Shown in pieces: positions 1 to 13,683 of a DNA stretch of 64,000 nucleotides. Location of the stretch: positions 12,228,962 to 12,292,961 of the forward strand of contig CM038720.1 in the NCBI GenBank assembly GCA_021613375.1, given 5' to 3'. The number at the start of each line of letters is the position of its first letter. The first letter of the stretch is position 1. The translations under genes were made by a program, and so were the position numbers. The notes below the pieces were generated by a model. The model worked only from the letters and a program-made list of their open reading frames with translations, was not told the DNA's origin and searched no databases. This stretch comes from Megaleporinus macrocephalus. Lineage: Eukaryota > Chordata > Actinopteri > Characiformes > Anostomidae.

Positions 1-648
1 TACGGCTCACACTTATGACACACGCTGGCTCAAATGACACCGCCTCTCTGAGGGGATGGAGAGAAACATGAACTGTGGCTGGTATCTCCCCCCGGGGCCA
101 TGCTTATTCTCTAACGCACACATACTTTTCCCCTCAACTGTGCCACGGAATGCGTCACTATGGTTCGCATTACTCACTCGAGACTGAAAGCCTGCAGTGG
201 CCAACTACAGGTAATAACTCGAAACTCTAAACACTGAAGTTCAACCAACACGATTACACTCAGAGCATTCGATAACAGCCACAGATTGGTTCATGGTTTG
301 CATCGCCAGCTTGCAGTCTTTTCACATAGGAGTTGTTGGCTAGCTATGCTAACCATATGGCCTAAGTTCAAGGAATGCCACTTTTTTGGCTGTAACTCAA
401 ACCTTTGATTTTGTCCTTCCCGAAGGCCACTGATGTAAAGTGGTATAGACTTCTATCACCAAAGTCATTATGAAATAGTATAACTCCAGTTGCTGCCAAT
501 CTCTGTTGTTAATCCCGTAACTCATACTTCTAAAAGTCCCGAGGGGCCCAACTGGAAAAAGAGACTTCTTCAGTAAGCAGTGCTTCTACAGGTGTGCTCT
601 CCATCTCAGTTAAAATGTTTGTACTAGTGAGGTATCTTTCGATTTGTT

Positions 649-798
<150 letters not shown>

Positions 799-1289
799 CT
801 TTACTTAAAGGAGCAATTTGTAAGACAGAGCCAATTTATACTCCAAACAAACCGGGGGCAACATATCACCAGAACGTTGTGGTGCCCACTCCCTTCATAA
901 GAAACAGGTTCCTCTATACCAGTCTAGAAGAAATGTAGCGAGCTCAGCATCGTATTTCATCCTTTACTCGCCAAGTGGTGGAAAGCAACACCAATGTTAA
1001 CTCTAGTTGGTGGGTTTTACTCGTTGGTTAGAGCTAAAGTGTTAAAGCTAATGTTGCTGCGATGGATTTGTTGTTCTCTACACAAGCAAGTTTGTTATAG
1101 ACGTTTGTTTCTGGACTCGAATGACATCAACAAGAATTTTTAGATAAGTTAGTAATACAGACACGCAAGAGCCGGTCAAGCTATCAAGCTATTTCTCAAT
1201 CACAAACTTAAAACTGAGCTTACATTAAGAGACCTTTTTATATAGTAGTAAATATGAGCAAATCTTTATAGCCCTATTAAAACATTCAT

Positions 1290-1345
1290 CCAGCCATCCA
1301 GCCATCCATCCATTATCTTCTGCTTTATCCAGCTAGTCAGAGTCA
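1290..1345. repeat. LINE 3'-tail-like fragment (CATC-rich)
   Basis: Repeated CATCCAGC/CATCCATC followed by ATTATCTTCTGCTTTATCC resembles the common fish retrotransposon tail that reads roughly 'tccatccatccattatcttccgcttatcc'. Only about 55 bp are recognisable. A similar fragment lies at 40189-40262. Confidence 0.45.
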
Positions 1346-1854
1346 CTTGTAAATATTTTTTTGTTTATGAAGTAAATAAATAAGAATTAAAATAATGATT
1401 TAAGGACAAAAGCAAGATTTTTAATGGGCACTTGGAACATTAGATAATAAAATGAACTGATTTCAACAGATAAACCAAAGAGATACTCAGCAATACATAA
1501 AATAACACAGGAAATGAATATGGGTCTATTTTCTCCCATGCTGTGCAGAAAAGGTATTTTGCGAAGTGCGGACCACTAAGGCAGGGCAAGGAGCAGGAAC
1601 TCTGAGAAACTTGGGGCTGGAGTTCTGGGTGGCTTCTACTGCTGGGTTTTGAAGCCAGGCCCCCCTTTTGCCAAGCGAAGAGTGAGTAAGATTTTGAAAG
1701 AGAGTTTCGTCAAGAGAAGGTGAGGGCAGAGTGTGTAATGATGGAAAGGAAGAGTTTGGGCGTGGTCCTTCTCCCAAACTTAAGTTATTTCATAACTTCA
1801 TTTGAGAGAGTGGCTGATAGCTAGCAATGCTCAGAATGACAATTAAAAGTATCA

Positions 1855-2118
1855 ATATATATCATCACTGTCCAATGAAAAACAAGTGTATCCACAATTG
1901 CAACTTTACAGGAGAGACCAAAAACACACTTTACTTTCAATGTAAGTCAATGGAACCAGAATTTTTTCCAAGCTATTTTGGAGCATTTCTGTTGGTCCAT
2001 TCCTTATGAAATTCTCACACAATGTAAAAACAAACATTGCTGTGTTCAAATCATGTCGAAAACTCAAAATCAACAAAAAATAAAGACACATGTTTTTCAT
2101 TGAACAGCGACGATATAT
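1855..2118 (+). mobile_element. MITE family A, copy 1
   Basis: A short element with terminal inverted repeats. The left end reads ATATCATCACTGTCCAATG and the right end, reverse-complemented, reads ATATCGTCGCTGTTCAATG. The interior carries the family marks 'caactttacaggagagacc', 'caatgtaagtcaatggaacc' and 'ttttggagcatttct'. Related copies lie at 10771, 29478, 35616, 38910 (reversed), 49306 and 60503. No transposase is encoded, so the superfamily is not established. Confidence 0.8.
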
Positions 2119-3204
2119 TTGATTTATTTGTTTTCACGCCCTTTGTCCTCTATGAAATGGAATGTGTACCTGATGTTTGGAAAAGTAGGTCCTGAAAAGT
2201 GCGATATGCATCTGATAAGACCTTGTATGTTTCCAGGATCACTGCAAACTAAGTTCACTATGATGTGGATATCACTGTCTATGGTTAGCATAATACATTC
2301 TTCACAAGCTTAGACAGCAAGTAGGATTATCATCATATATTCATATAAAACTACCAACCAGCCGCAAAAGCCTGCCTCCACTTCAAATACTGATGGTTAT
2401 ATTAATAAATCTACAGTAGGGGTTATCTGTCTATTTGTCTTATCTGTTTTAGCATGCCTGTATAATGTAACCTGTGCTCATGTATGCATCTCCATGATTG
2501 GTATGTAAAATAATAAACAATATTTGGTTAATGGCGGCCATATGGTTGTTCGATTCCACTGACGGACTGAAGGGCTGACCATTGTGCAGCAACAGATGGG
2601 CGACGACCAGAAACTATAAACCCACAAAGTGCACCAATATGGTCGATGTTTCTGATAAAATGGCCCAAAAGTGTAGGTACATGAGTTTCTTATAAAGTGG
2701 CATACGGCTTAGTGACCCTCAGTTTGTTCTGGAGCTGTGCCTCACTTGGGTTCTAGGCCGATTCGCACTGGCACGAGCAAAGTCCTGTTTATAATCAGCA
2801 AAACTGCTCCTGAACCTGCTCCCCACATTCCTCTGTTATCTTCCTCCCTGATAAGACAATGCAGACGCTCGGGTGGGACTGCTAAAATAACACTGGGAAG
2901 AGAAATATGCAGAGGAAATGTGCTTCCGAGTATTTATCCAGAATGCATTCTCTCTCCCGCTTTTGACAGAAGAGCTACACTGTATCGCAGATAATCGCTT
3001 GAGTCAACTCCACCACGAGCTCAAGGACATTGTACAAATATAGTGCCATGCCTGTTTTACAGAAGCCACCACGACTACATATAACACCACACATTTCAGA
3101 ATTTCAGGTTTTAGCCTTCATTCTTTTTGAATGACCTACTTTCAGTTTTTTAACAAAATCTAAAGAGACGATTTTTCCACACCATCTTGGAAGTTTTCCA
3201 CACC

Positions 3205-3345
3205 ATCTTGGAGGTTTAAACACAACACACAATAATTCACTGTCTGCCAGGAATCTGTGTATCTGTGTTTTTAAGAATCGATACAGTATCACCAAACATA
3301 ATATCCTGATATTCAATATTTTCAATATTTTCTTACACCCCTAAT
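3205..3345 (-). mobile_element. MITE family B, truncated reversed copy
   Basis: Matches the part of family B that reads 'gtttaaac..aacacacaat', 'ctgtctgccaggaatctgtg' and ends CTTACACCCCTA. The other half, with the TTGCCAATACACAGCCCTA end, is missing. Full copies lie at 28292, 28765, 42082 and 44324. Confidence 0.75.
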
Positions 3346-3453
3346 CCACATAAATCCCAATTAAAGATTTATACTCATCATCAGTCCATAAATGTTTAGT
3401 ACACAGCTCAGATGTCCAGGTTCAGTGTTCTCAGTAACAGCTACACGTTCTTT

Positions 3454-4556
3454 AATGCCTGGTTCACACTACACGACTGTTTGAGTGGTCAGGTCTTTGT
3501 ACCGTTCACACTACAAGACTGGTTGTGCTGTAATCGAGTCTTTCAGCTGTTGTGGCTCTCACACTACATGAATGATCGTCCAAATTACACGTTTTTCACT
3601 CTTCTGGCTGCTGTCCAAAAACAACAACACAGGAGAACTAAACTCTTGCGAGAACTAAACACGTGTGAGAACTAGCGACACCACGTAGAACATACGTTAT
3701 TTCCAAAGAGGATGCCGTAACAAGCCCCTCCCCAACAAGCAATACAAGTTGTTACTGCACTGATTTGCAATGATGAAAGAAAGAAGGATAAGGAGTGAAT
3801 ATGAATAAGAAGATGGATAAAAGGCTCTTTCAGCCATTGTTTACTGTTTGTGTACTCCTCCACGCCTGTTGCGTCGCCTGTCGTCCTCTCTACGCAATCC
3901 CATTGGTTGTAGCTAGACGCTGCTGTTAACTCACTGTTGCCGACTGGCCTAGATATTAAACGTGCTGGATGTTTGCTGGGCGTCTGCGATTAGTTGGCGA
4001 CCATTCGGGGATTTGCATCCGAGCAGAGGTTTTTGTCGCCGAGCTACAAAAAGAGTCGGCGATCAGAACATCAGGCTAACATCATGTAGAGTGAACTGGG
4101 CATAGCACGTTTAATAACTAGGCCAGTCTGTGACTGTGAGCCAACAATAGCACCTAGCTACAGCCAATGGAATCACAAAGGCCCACGCCACAGGCGAGAA
4201 GGAAGAACTGCCAGCCTGGTGCCTTTATCCATCATCTCATTCATATTTATTCCTTTTTCTTCTTTCAACTTGTGCTGCTTGTCTGTTGACGTCCGTTTTG
4301 GAAGTAGCGTATGTTCTACGTGGTGTCGCTAGCTCTCACGAGAGTTTAGTTCTCGCGTCTTCTCATGTTTTTGGACAGCAGGCAGATGAGTCGGCGATTC
4401 TCCAGGGTGGAAGTTGTGTAATTCGTGACCCCATGTCACCGTTCACTCTTGTAGTGTAAATGGCACAACAACTGAAAGACCCACGAACAGTCGCTGTAGT
4501 GTGAACGTCACAAAGACATGAGCATTGAAACAGTCTTGTGGTGTAAACCAGGCATT
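3454..4556. mobile_element. Long inverted-repeat DNA transposon (GCCTGGTTCACACTAC ends)
   Basis: The left arm (about 3454-3705) starts AATGCCTGGTTCACACTACA and reappears reverse-complemented at about 4308-4556, ending GTGTAAACCAGGCATT. The arms are about 250 bp and share 'gaacatacg', 'gcgacaccacgtagaac' and 'tttttggacagca' blocks. A TTA sits at each end (3452-3454 and 4555-4557), so a 3-bp TTA duplication of the PIF/Harbinger type is possible. No transposase is visible. The interior at 3960-4107 carries the end of a second, related element. Confidence 0.7.
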
Positions 4557-4758
4557 AGATGTTTGCCAGGCGTCTGTGATTAGTTGGCGACGGCTCGGCG
4601 AGAGTCTTTCAGCAGTTCACACTACTACTACATGACTGAGTGAGCGCCGAGTGAGCGCTGATTTGCCTCCGAGCAGAGGTTTTTGTCGACGATCTACAAA
4701 AAAACAGAAGGCGTCTGAACATCAGGCTGAAATCGTGTAGTGTGAACTAGACATTAGA
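4557..4758. repeat. Second copy of the inner end segment of the 3454-4556 element
   Basis: Repeats the block at 3960-4107: 'gtttgc.gggcgtctg.gattagttggcgac', 'ccgagcagaggtttttgtcg', 'aacatcaggct', then a terminus GTGTAGTGTGAACTAGACATT. The 1.3-kb region 3454-4758 is therefore a composite of at least two related insertions. Confidence 0.65.
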
Positions 4759-6379
4759 CTCATAGTGTTGAGATCAAAGTGTTCTCACAGTGGAAGGACG
4801 GACAGAAACTGATTTGAAGCAAGAGCGAGAGCCTGATTTTCTCTTCTTTCACATAAATGAAGGCTTTCAGAGCTCTTCATCTGATAGTTTTGTTGGTGTA
4901 CCTGGTCTTCCTTTATCTTTCTATCTATCTGTCAGTGCTTCCTCTAGGATTTCCACACACTCAAGAGAAATGGGGCTGGCTGTTTAGACTGGATATTAAA
5001 TAAATGAGAGGTGGTCTCCTATCTGGACCAAGTGAAACTGGCTGTTAACTGGCTTTTGTACATTTCAATCGATCATTTTTCTGAAGTATAGCTATGTTGA
5101 CAGATCCTCAACCTCAGCCTTAAATATTCTCCCAAAAGAATGATTGCAATGAATGTCAGTGGTGGATTTATAACCGAGGCATTCCTAATGGAGTTTTAAG
5201 TGAGAGGACACATTTGGAAGACGAGAAATATATCACGCTATCCAAAAACACAGAGATAAACACTGTAAACTAGGACGGATTACGGCTGCCACAGGCATCA
5301 TTTCCTCCAGGAAAATAAAGAGGACATTAAAATGCCCAATTACACAAATGCAATTAAGCCGTGTTCTTTAAAATCCCATTTCTCCTTAATTATTTCCTAG
5401 TCAAACAATGAACCTAACCATCGCAGATATTGGCGTTTAACAGACAAAGACGGATCTCCTTAGTTGCCGGTGGTCTTTGAGCCAATTTGCTGGAATCAAT
5501 GAAACAGATTGGCTGAAGGCACGAGCAAAAGGGCAGTTTTCTCTTTCCATAAAGTGAGAAAGTGACGCGTGTCTATCCTCGGGGTAAAGCTGATAATGAA
5601 AACCAACAAAATAGAAACGTGAATGTGGTATTATGTCTTAGAGGCATGAAGAGGATTAGTTTATTAGCCCAATCCTCCTGCTGCTAAACTCACATGGGCT
5701 AAGTAGCAGGCAGTATAATGAGGCAGAATATCCTCCACAGGGTTACATCATATTACACCATATAAACTCCACAGTCTTTTTCAATTTCTATTCTCTAGAG
5801 TCTTGTCATAAATGTATTATGGGCAAAGGCAGCATGTTTCAAACACAACAAACTAGATTACCAATGTGAGAGGATGCTCTGGAGTAGCACATGAGCCTGG
5901 GGGTCACCCTGAATAAAGCCAGGCATCTAACAAAGGGGTATACAGCCCCCCAACACTGGGCGGCAGAGCAGCGTAAGTGCATTCTCTGGAATGGGACTCT
6001 ACCAATACCTCTGGGATGAATGATCTAGTACTGGACATCCAACATCGGTGATAATGCTCTTGTGGCTGAATTTCAACCAAATCCTCACAGCAATGTTCCA
6101 ACTTCTAATGTAAGGAATTCCCAGAGTAGTAGAGACTCCTGAGCAATACTCTAGATTTCAGAGCAAATGATGAATTAGCAGGCATCCGCAAACATTATGA
6201 CATATAGTGTATGTCAATGATTATATGTTTTTTGCTTATAGAATGCCATAGAATGCATTTAATATGAGAATTGTTATTTAACTGTCCCCTAATGTCTACA
6301 TAGGAAGTGTGTTGGGGTGAAAAAGAGTGTTTTTATTCTCTCATTTACTCACTCCTCACCTTTTTTGGTGAGCTCATGA

Positions 6380-8340
6380 ATAATTTGTGATGCTAATAAA
6401 GGTGGAACTGCTCCACTCTTTAGTCTCTTCATTGTCAAACACAGGAAATTAACAGCTTTGAGGGATCTGCTGTTCAGGATCTTGGGAGCTGTTACTGGCT
6501 TCCTATTTGTCAGTTTGGAGAATTATCTGTTCCACCTTAAAAGACGATGCAGTTATGTTCTGGTGGCTGTACCAGCTGTAGCATTTAAGGTGGAAAGGAA
6601 CATTCGCTTACAAAGCTGACGAATAAGAAGCCAACTTCATCATCATTTAAAGAGCAACCATGCCAGCTACTGGTTCTAGACGTTTGGGTTCTTTGGAGCT
6701 GTGGACTATTTCTCCCATTTTCGTTCCTTTTGCTGCATTGTCGGATGTACATTTCATGGGTGGTAAATACGTTTGGGAATCAGTTTGGAATCTGCTTGGC
6801 CCTTTTTACTAAAGCAGGATTCGTGTTTGAAGGAGGAACGATCTTGTTTGAGGTTCATGATGTGTACTCACTACCTTTTTTGGGTGATTTGTGATGCTAA
6901 TAAAGGTGGAATTGCTCCCTTGCTCAGTTACTTTAGGGTCAAACACTCAGCAAAGACTGCTCAATGCTGTCCAAGGTTTAAGTAAAATGTACAGATCAAA
7001 CTAACAATTTTGAATTAAAGTGGTTTAGGATCTTGGGAGCTGTTATTAGCTTCCTGTTCGCCAGTTTTGAGAATTAGCTGTTTCGCCTTAAAAGGTCACA
7101 ATTATGGTCTGGCGCCTGTACCAGTTTGGAGCATTTAAGGTGGAAAGGAACATTCACTTAAGAAGCTGATGAACAGGAAGCCAACTAGTTTAACAATCAA
7201 CCATGCCCGCTGACGGAGCTAGATGTTTGGGTTCCTTGGAGAAATAGGTTCCCTGGACCATTTCTCCACATAGTTTGTTGCTTTTGCTCCATTATTGGAT
7301 GTAAATTTTAGAGGTTGTAAATAAGTTTGGGAATCAGTTTGGGATCCCGCTTGACACTCTTCACAAATGCAGGAACAACTGTGTTTGGGGTTCACGGTGT
7401 GTCACTTCCATGCAGTAAACTGTCCTTACTCGGCTACAGCATTAAAAACACAGTGTTCAATCCTTTGGCACCTTTAAGCAATTCAAAACTGGCCTCTATG
7501 GGTCAAATCTGTCTTACATATGAAAGTCAAAACCTCTACCAGCAGTGTGCACCGAGAGTAAGATGACACGGAGTGCTGAAAAGACTGGTGACTGTGTTTT
7601 ATTAGCTAATAAAGGTGGAACTGCTCCATTCCTCAGTCTCTTCAGTGCCTGCAAAACACTCTGCAAAGACTGCTCAGTGCTGTCCAATATGCAGAGCAAG
7701 GGAACAGTTTGGATCTTGGGAGCTGTTATTGGCTTCCTATTCACCACTTGTGAGAATGAACCGATCCACCAAGGTGCCGCAGTTACGTTCTATTGCCTGT
7801 ATAAGCTGTAGCATGTACAGTGGAGTGGAACATTCGCTTAAGAAGCTGACGAATAAGAAGCCAACTTCGTTTGTCCTAATTTAAGGATCAACATTAACCA
7901 ATGCCGGCTGACCGTTAATGTATATTTTGGGGGTGTTAATATTAAGTTAACAGTTTGGAATCAGTTTGGGATCTGCTTGGCCATTTTTACAAATGCAGGA
8001 TTTGTATTTGAAGGAGGAACAACAGTGATTGAGGTTCACGCTGGGTCAGTTCTATGTAACTCTTCTTAGCTACAGCAATATAAATACTTTTTTTATGCTA
8101 TGGCACCTTTAAGCAGTTTGTTAATGATAACTGAAAGCTTTTAAGGGTCAAATTGGTGTATTACATTTTGGTTCCATTAAGTTCCATTAAAAGTAAAGTC
8201 ATCTCCTGTAAAGTTGTTGTTTTTGAGATACTTGGATACTTGGATACGAAACCTCCACCAGCAGTGTGCACTGATGTATGAGTAAGAACACACGGAGAGC
8301 TGAAAAGACTTGACACTGTGTTTGTTTATGTGTTTAGTGT
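6380..8340 (+). repeat. Diverged tandem array, about 3 units of 0.5-0.7 kb
   Basis: Three anchors recur in the same order. 'gctaataaaggtggaa' is near 6392, 6896 and 7604. 'atcttgggagctgtta' is near 6479, 7030 and 7715. 'aatcagtttgg(g/a)atc' is near 6779, 7333 and 7959. A partial fourth unit ('accagcagtgtgcac...gctgaaaagact') lies near 8257-8315 and matches 7540-7590. The units are diverged and contain no conserved frame. Related single words occur near 23217 and 32997. Confidence 0.75.
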
Positions 8341-8569
8341 GAAACAGCCGTTTTAACCAGACGGTGAGAGTGCGTGTGTGGTCAGGAGTCAGAGTTGGGG
8401 GGGGTGGGTCATTTAAGATGTGCTTTGAAACATTTAACTCACTCTGACATGCCCCTCTGTCCCCATGGCAACGGGGTCATTACATGACAGGACCTGGCCA
8501 TCTGCTGCTGCTGGCTGCACACGGGTGGGTGTGGTGGTGACCGCCAATTCCGTCGACTCTGGCACATTG

Positions 8570-8593
8570 TGTGTGTGTGTGTGTGTGTGTGTG
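8570..8593. repeat. (GT)n microsatellite
   Basis: Twelve GT dinucleotides in a row. Confidence 0.9.
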
Positions 8594-9565
8594 ATACTCA
8601 TCAGCAGATGTTCCAAAGACAGATACACACCCACACTGCCTCCCCTGCTCAGCTCTGTCCTGCTGCTCTCATATTTGGGAACAAAGACAGTAACACGTTG
8701 ACTCATGCGGTCCTGACTGTCCATTTGACCTCCCTGGGACGTGTGTTTAACGATCAGCAGCCAAAGTCACCTCGTTTCCCTTTTCCTCTGCACTTACGGT
8801 TACAGCTGGAAACGGTCCAGAAGCAAAAACCATCCATACGGTGGCCTGGGCCATCCCAGTTTCCATAGCTACCAAGAAATACACAAGGACCTTGTGAATG
8901 GAGCAGTTCTGGGGTCCAATAAACACAGTATCAACAGAATAAGTCTCACGACGTCTCATATCAAACTACATCGTATGGATAATGAACAATGTTGATTATG
9001 TCATAAGTCCGGTGCATGTAAAGGTCTGGGATATATTACATGGTAAGTGGACAGTTAAAGAAATGGGCAGGCGTGAAGACTGGAACGACTCTAACAGGAG
9101 CTGACCCATCATTACCAGATGACCGGGCCAGAAAATACAAGGCTTGTGGGCTGCTCCCAGTCAACAGCAGTGGTCAAAGAAGGGATAAACCATGAACCAA
9201 TGACAGTGTGCACCAACAAAAGTGGCTACGATGGGCATCCATGGTGAATGGGTAATAGGTAATGGATGACAAGTCTTTTAATGATTATACGTAAGTTCTA
9301 GTTATTGTTGGCTTGGACACACACAGATGCTCTGGAAAGGTTATGTATCTGAAATGTGCATATAGGTTTTCGTGCCAAAGAATGAACTTGTTTTAAGGTG
9401 TATTTTACCTATACTTTACATAAATATCTGTAATATCAGTGGGAGACAGATGGTAACACAATTGGCAAATAGTGTTAAATTGTAATTTTGGGATTTACTG
9501 AATCCTCAGAAGTAAGTTCTGTTTAACCTCTACAGGGTTTGGCTATACATTGCATTTATTTATTG

Positions 9566-9735
9566 CAGGGGTGCTCAATCCTGAAGATCTCCTACCCTGC
9601 AGGGTTTAGCTCCAACCCTAGTGTAACACACTCGATCCTGGTAACAAAGGCCTTCAGGGGCCACTGGATATTGAAGCCAGGTGTGTTGGAGCTCATCTCT
9701 CCAGGGTGGTAGATCACCAGGACTGAGCAGCCCTG
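9566..9735. mobile_element. Short hAT-like MITE (CAGGGGTGCTC...GAGCAGCCCTG)
   Basis: A 170-bp element with terminal inverted repeats CAGGGGTGCTC and GAGCAGCCCTG. The flanking 8-mers ATTTATTG (9558-9565) and ATGTAATG (9736-9743) match at 6 of 8 positions and look like a decayed 8-bp target duplication, the hAT hallmark. A related fragment with 'ctggagatctacctcc.tgtagg' is at 25706-25850. Confidence 0.75.
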
Positions 9736-9759
9736 ATGTAATGTAGAAATAATTATGTA

Positions 9760-10700
<941 letters not shown>

Positions 10701-10748
10701 AAGACTGTGTATAAATAATAATAAAACAAATTTTATAAATATATGTAA

Positions 10749-10770
10749 ATATATATATATATATATATAT
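10749..10770. repeat. (AT)n microsatellite
   Basis: Eleven AT units touching the left end of MITE A copy 2. Confidence 0.85.
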
Positions 10771-10999
10771 GTCCAAAAACAAGTATCTCTAAAATTGCAA
10801 CTTTACAGGAAAGACCAAAAACCTACTTTAGTTTCAATGTAAGTCAATGGAACCAGAATTTTTTCCAAGCTGTTTTGGAGCATTTCTACTGGTTCATCAT
10901 CATGAAATGTCACACAGTCTAAATGACCATTAGCGTGTTCAAATGAAAACCGACTCAAAACCGACAAAAATGGTGATCCCTTTTTTCTTTGGACAGCAA

Positions 11000-11004
<5 letters not shown>
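10771..11004 (+). mobile_element. MITE family A, copy 2
   Basis: Begins GTCCAAAAACAAGTATCTC, has the family interior ('gcaactttacaggaaagacc', 'caatgtaagtcaatggaacc') and ends CTTTGGACAGCAACGATAT. Both ends run straight into (AT)n tracts, so the outermost terminal repeat has been lost into, or grown into, microsatellite. Confidence 0.85.

Positions 11005-11072
<68 letters not shown>
11002..11072. repeat. (AT)n microsatellite
   Basis: About 35 AT units starting at the GATAT terminus of MITE A copy 2. Confidence 0.95.
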
Positions 11073-11075
<3 letters not shown>

Positions 11076-12363
11076 GTTGTTTGATTTGCAATTATTTATG
11101 CAAATGTTGTGTTACCAGGTATGGATAAAAATGTGTGTAAAACCAAAATGAGATATTTAAAAAAATTTAAACAAAAGCCCCAAAAGTAAAGAGTGCAGAG
11201 TAAACACAGCTCTACACGCTGCTCCAGTCAAAGGCTCAGAAAGCTGCCGAAACAAACAGCCCGCAGCGCAATCACACAGTCCCAAACACACACACACACA
11301 TAATGATAACAACAACGCGTTATCAGGCCCAAGTTAAACACATTAAGCAAAACTGAAAGCCTGAGCTGAAAAGGAAGCTGACTTCAGGGCGAACAAGGAC
11401 AAACACTTTGCTTTTGATGAGGAATGGCCCAATAAAAGCTTCTTATGTACGTTCACAGTGTTTGGGGCGTTTTTCATTTGTTTCAGACCATGGGCGTTTT
11501 CACAATGAGGTCTATTTCAACTCTGAAAAGACGCAGACTTCAGCAGTGATGACCAACATACTTCTTTAAATAAGTAAACTTATCTGCCCATATTGTCAGA
11601 CAATGTACTGAATCAGATAGGTTTACTAAAATCACTGAAAACAAGTAAACAATGTCCAACAATAAGTTACGTTATCTTTAAATAATCACTCTGAGAAAAA
11701 ATAAAACACATCAAATACATATAAGACAATTTTACTCGCCCAGATATCATAACTGTGACTGTGTATCTATTCAAACTAAATACAGAAAAGACTGGTAACC
11801 CAATGGCCTCATGGTTTCCTTGCTCTAAGGCAACTCATTCAACCCACAGAAGGGTTTCTATCCAGCTGGGGTGTTGAATCAGGTTTGCTAGAGCAGTAAA
11901 ACTCCCAAACTCGCTGCTAGTGAGAGTACTTAGAGTCTGGCCGTCAACGTTTCTCTCTAAAGCTCTCGGCTGAGGCGAAGTTTGTGCAGCGCAGACAGCT
12001 TTAAAATTAGATCTCCAGGATCAGTAATAATTCATACACAGGAGGCCTTTAATAATGCATCCCAGAGTGGCACTACGTCATTGTTTAAACTTCACCTACG
12101 TGGAAAACGAGGAAGGCCTTTCTGCGCTCATTTGTAGCTCGTATCTGTCTGACAGGGGAGCAGGGTACTACCTTAAGGGCCATTACGGATGACATAAGCG
12201 ATGAACAGACTGAGTCACTGACGAGATACAGCAGAGCGACTAGCCTGCATTTAGGTTAGCAGTTTTAAAAGCAATACTGTCACCGTCGCAATAGTTACTA
12301 GTGCTCAGCTGACGTGATGCTGAAACAAATACAAGCCAGTGGATGAAGAAATTTACCCACAGT

Positions 12364-13498
12364 TAGGGCTGGGCGATATGGGGAAAAAAGCTTATCACAA
12401 TATTTTTTTTCATATCAGTTGATATCGATATAAATCAAAAGTGAAGATATCAAAATTTTGTTTAATTGTATTTATTTTCAATCAGAAGATAGACGAATGT
12501 ACTATAGAACATTACACAACTGTATTTCAAATATATATATATATATAAAAGTCAATTACGAAATTGCACGGATTAGCATAACATGCTAATGGCCGCGCCT
12601 ACTGAAAGCATGAATTTATTCGGAGCACAAGCTGTAGCTACAATCACTCTCGTGTATCTAAAGTTGTGGGAGTGTTTCACACAGAAACACAACAGTGTGG
12701 TGCTCTGTCAGCTCTGCACAGTGGAGATGATCACAACAGTACAACTGCTATACACGAGACCTTGAAGATCAAACATCCCGTAGAGAAAATTAACACGTGT
12801 AACATGTTTCTTTCAGCAGTGTCACTTGAAAAGTCGCATTGATAACCATTTCCTAATCGTCCAGTGTAGAACCTAAGACTGTTCTAGATACCGCGGGAGC
12901 TTTAAAACACACGGAGCTGCTTCTCAAACGACTCTCTGCAACATGCAGGCGTGTGAGGTGTGTAGGTCACATGCCATTTGTGTCTCTGAAAGTCCAGTCA
13001 GAGCGAAGACTTTTAGTCTTTAACCTTTTTACAGATTACGTGCGTTTAAGATATCCTTTAATACATTAAGTCTCGAATGGCCACGCGTTTGCCTCGTGCT
13101 TCTGGGCCCCCAGAGCTTTGGACTGTGTCCATTGAGTGTTCTTCGTGAATGGTTTCGCTCACATTTACGTTTTCTGCCGTAATTTTCTCTTGTTTCGTTC
13201 TCACTGCTTGAGTGTGAGGCCCGCAGTAACCAAATTACTACCGCGTGGGTTAAGCTGCTGCTACATGTACACTCTGCGCTGTGTGCTTCAACCAAACATT
13301 AAATGGCTGGAACTCTAGTTCTGCCACTTGATTGGTTTGGGGACGGTGCTATTTTCATTCTCATTGGCTATTCGTGCTGTCTCTCAAAACATGTACGGAA
13401 GTTAATTCTATCGACTTTCTATCGACAACGTCTTATAGTTCTATTGAGAAAATGATATTTCGTGATAATTATCATTATCGTTTAATCGCCCAGCCCTA
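12364..13498. mobile_element. hAT-like non-autonomous element (TAGGGCTGGGCGAT ends)
   Basis: A 1135-bp element starting TAGGGCTGGGCGATA and ending ATCGCCCAGCCCTA, which are perfect inverted termini over 13-14 bases. Flanking 8-mers CCCACAGT (12356-12363) and CCCACATC (13499-13506) match at 6 of 8. Its interior near 13010-13095 ('acagattacgtgcgttt', 'taatacattaagtct') matches the hAT fragment at 43153-43800. The fragments at 43153 and 53524 carry hAT transposase N-terminal or linker sequence, which supports assignment of this family to hAT. Confidence 0.85.
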
Positions 13499-13683
13499 CC
13501 CACATCGCACATTCTGCAAATCAAACAAAAAAGCTGCTGATATTTTGAGAACAATGGACTGTCCAGCTCAAAGTCCAGACCTCAGCATTACTGAATGTCT
13601 TTACTTTGATTGTGTAAAGCAGAAAACCAGCTGCTTAGACAGAACTTTAGAGACTAAATATTGAAATATTTATTTATATCCAT

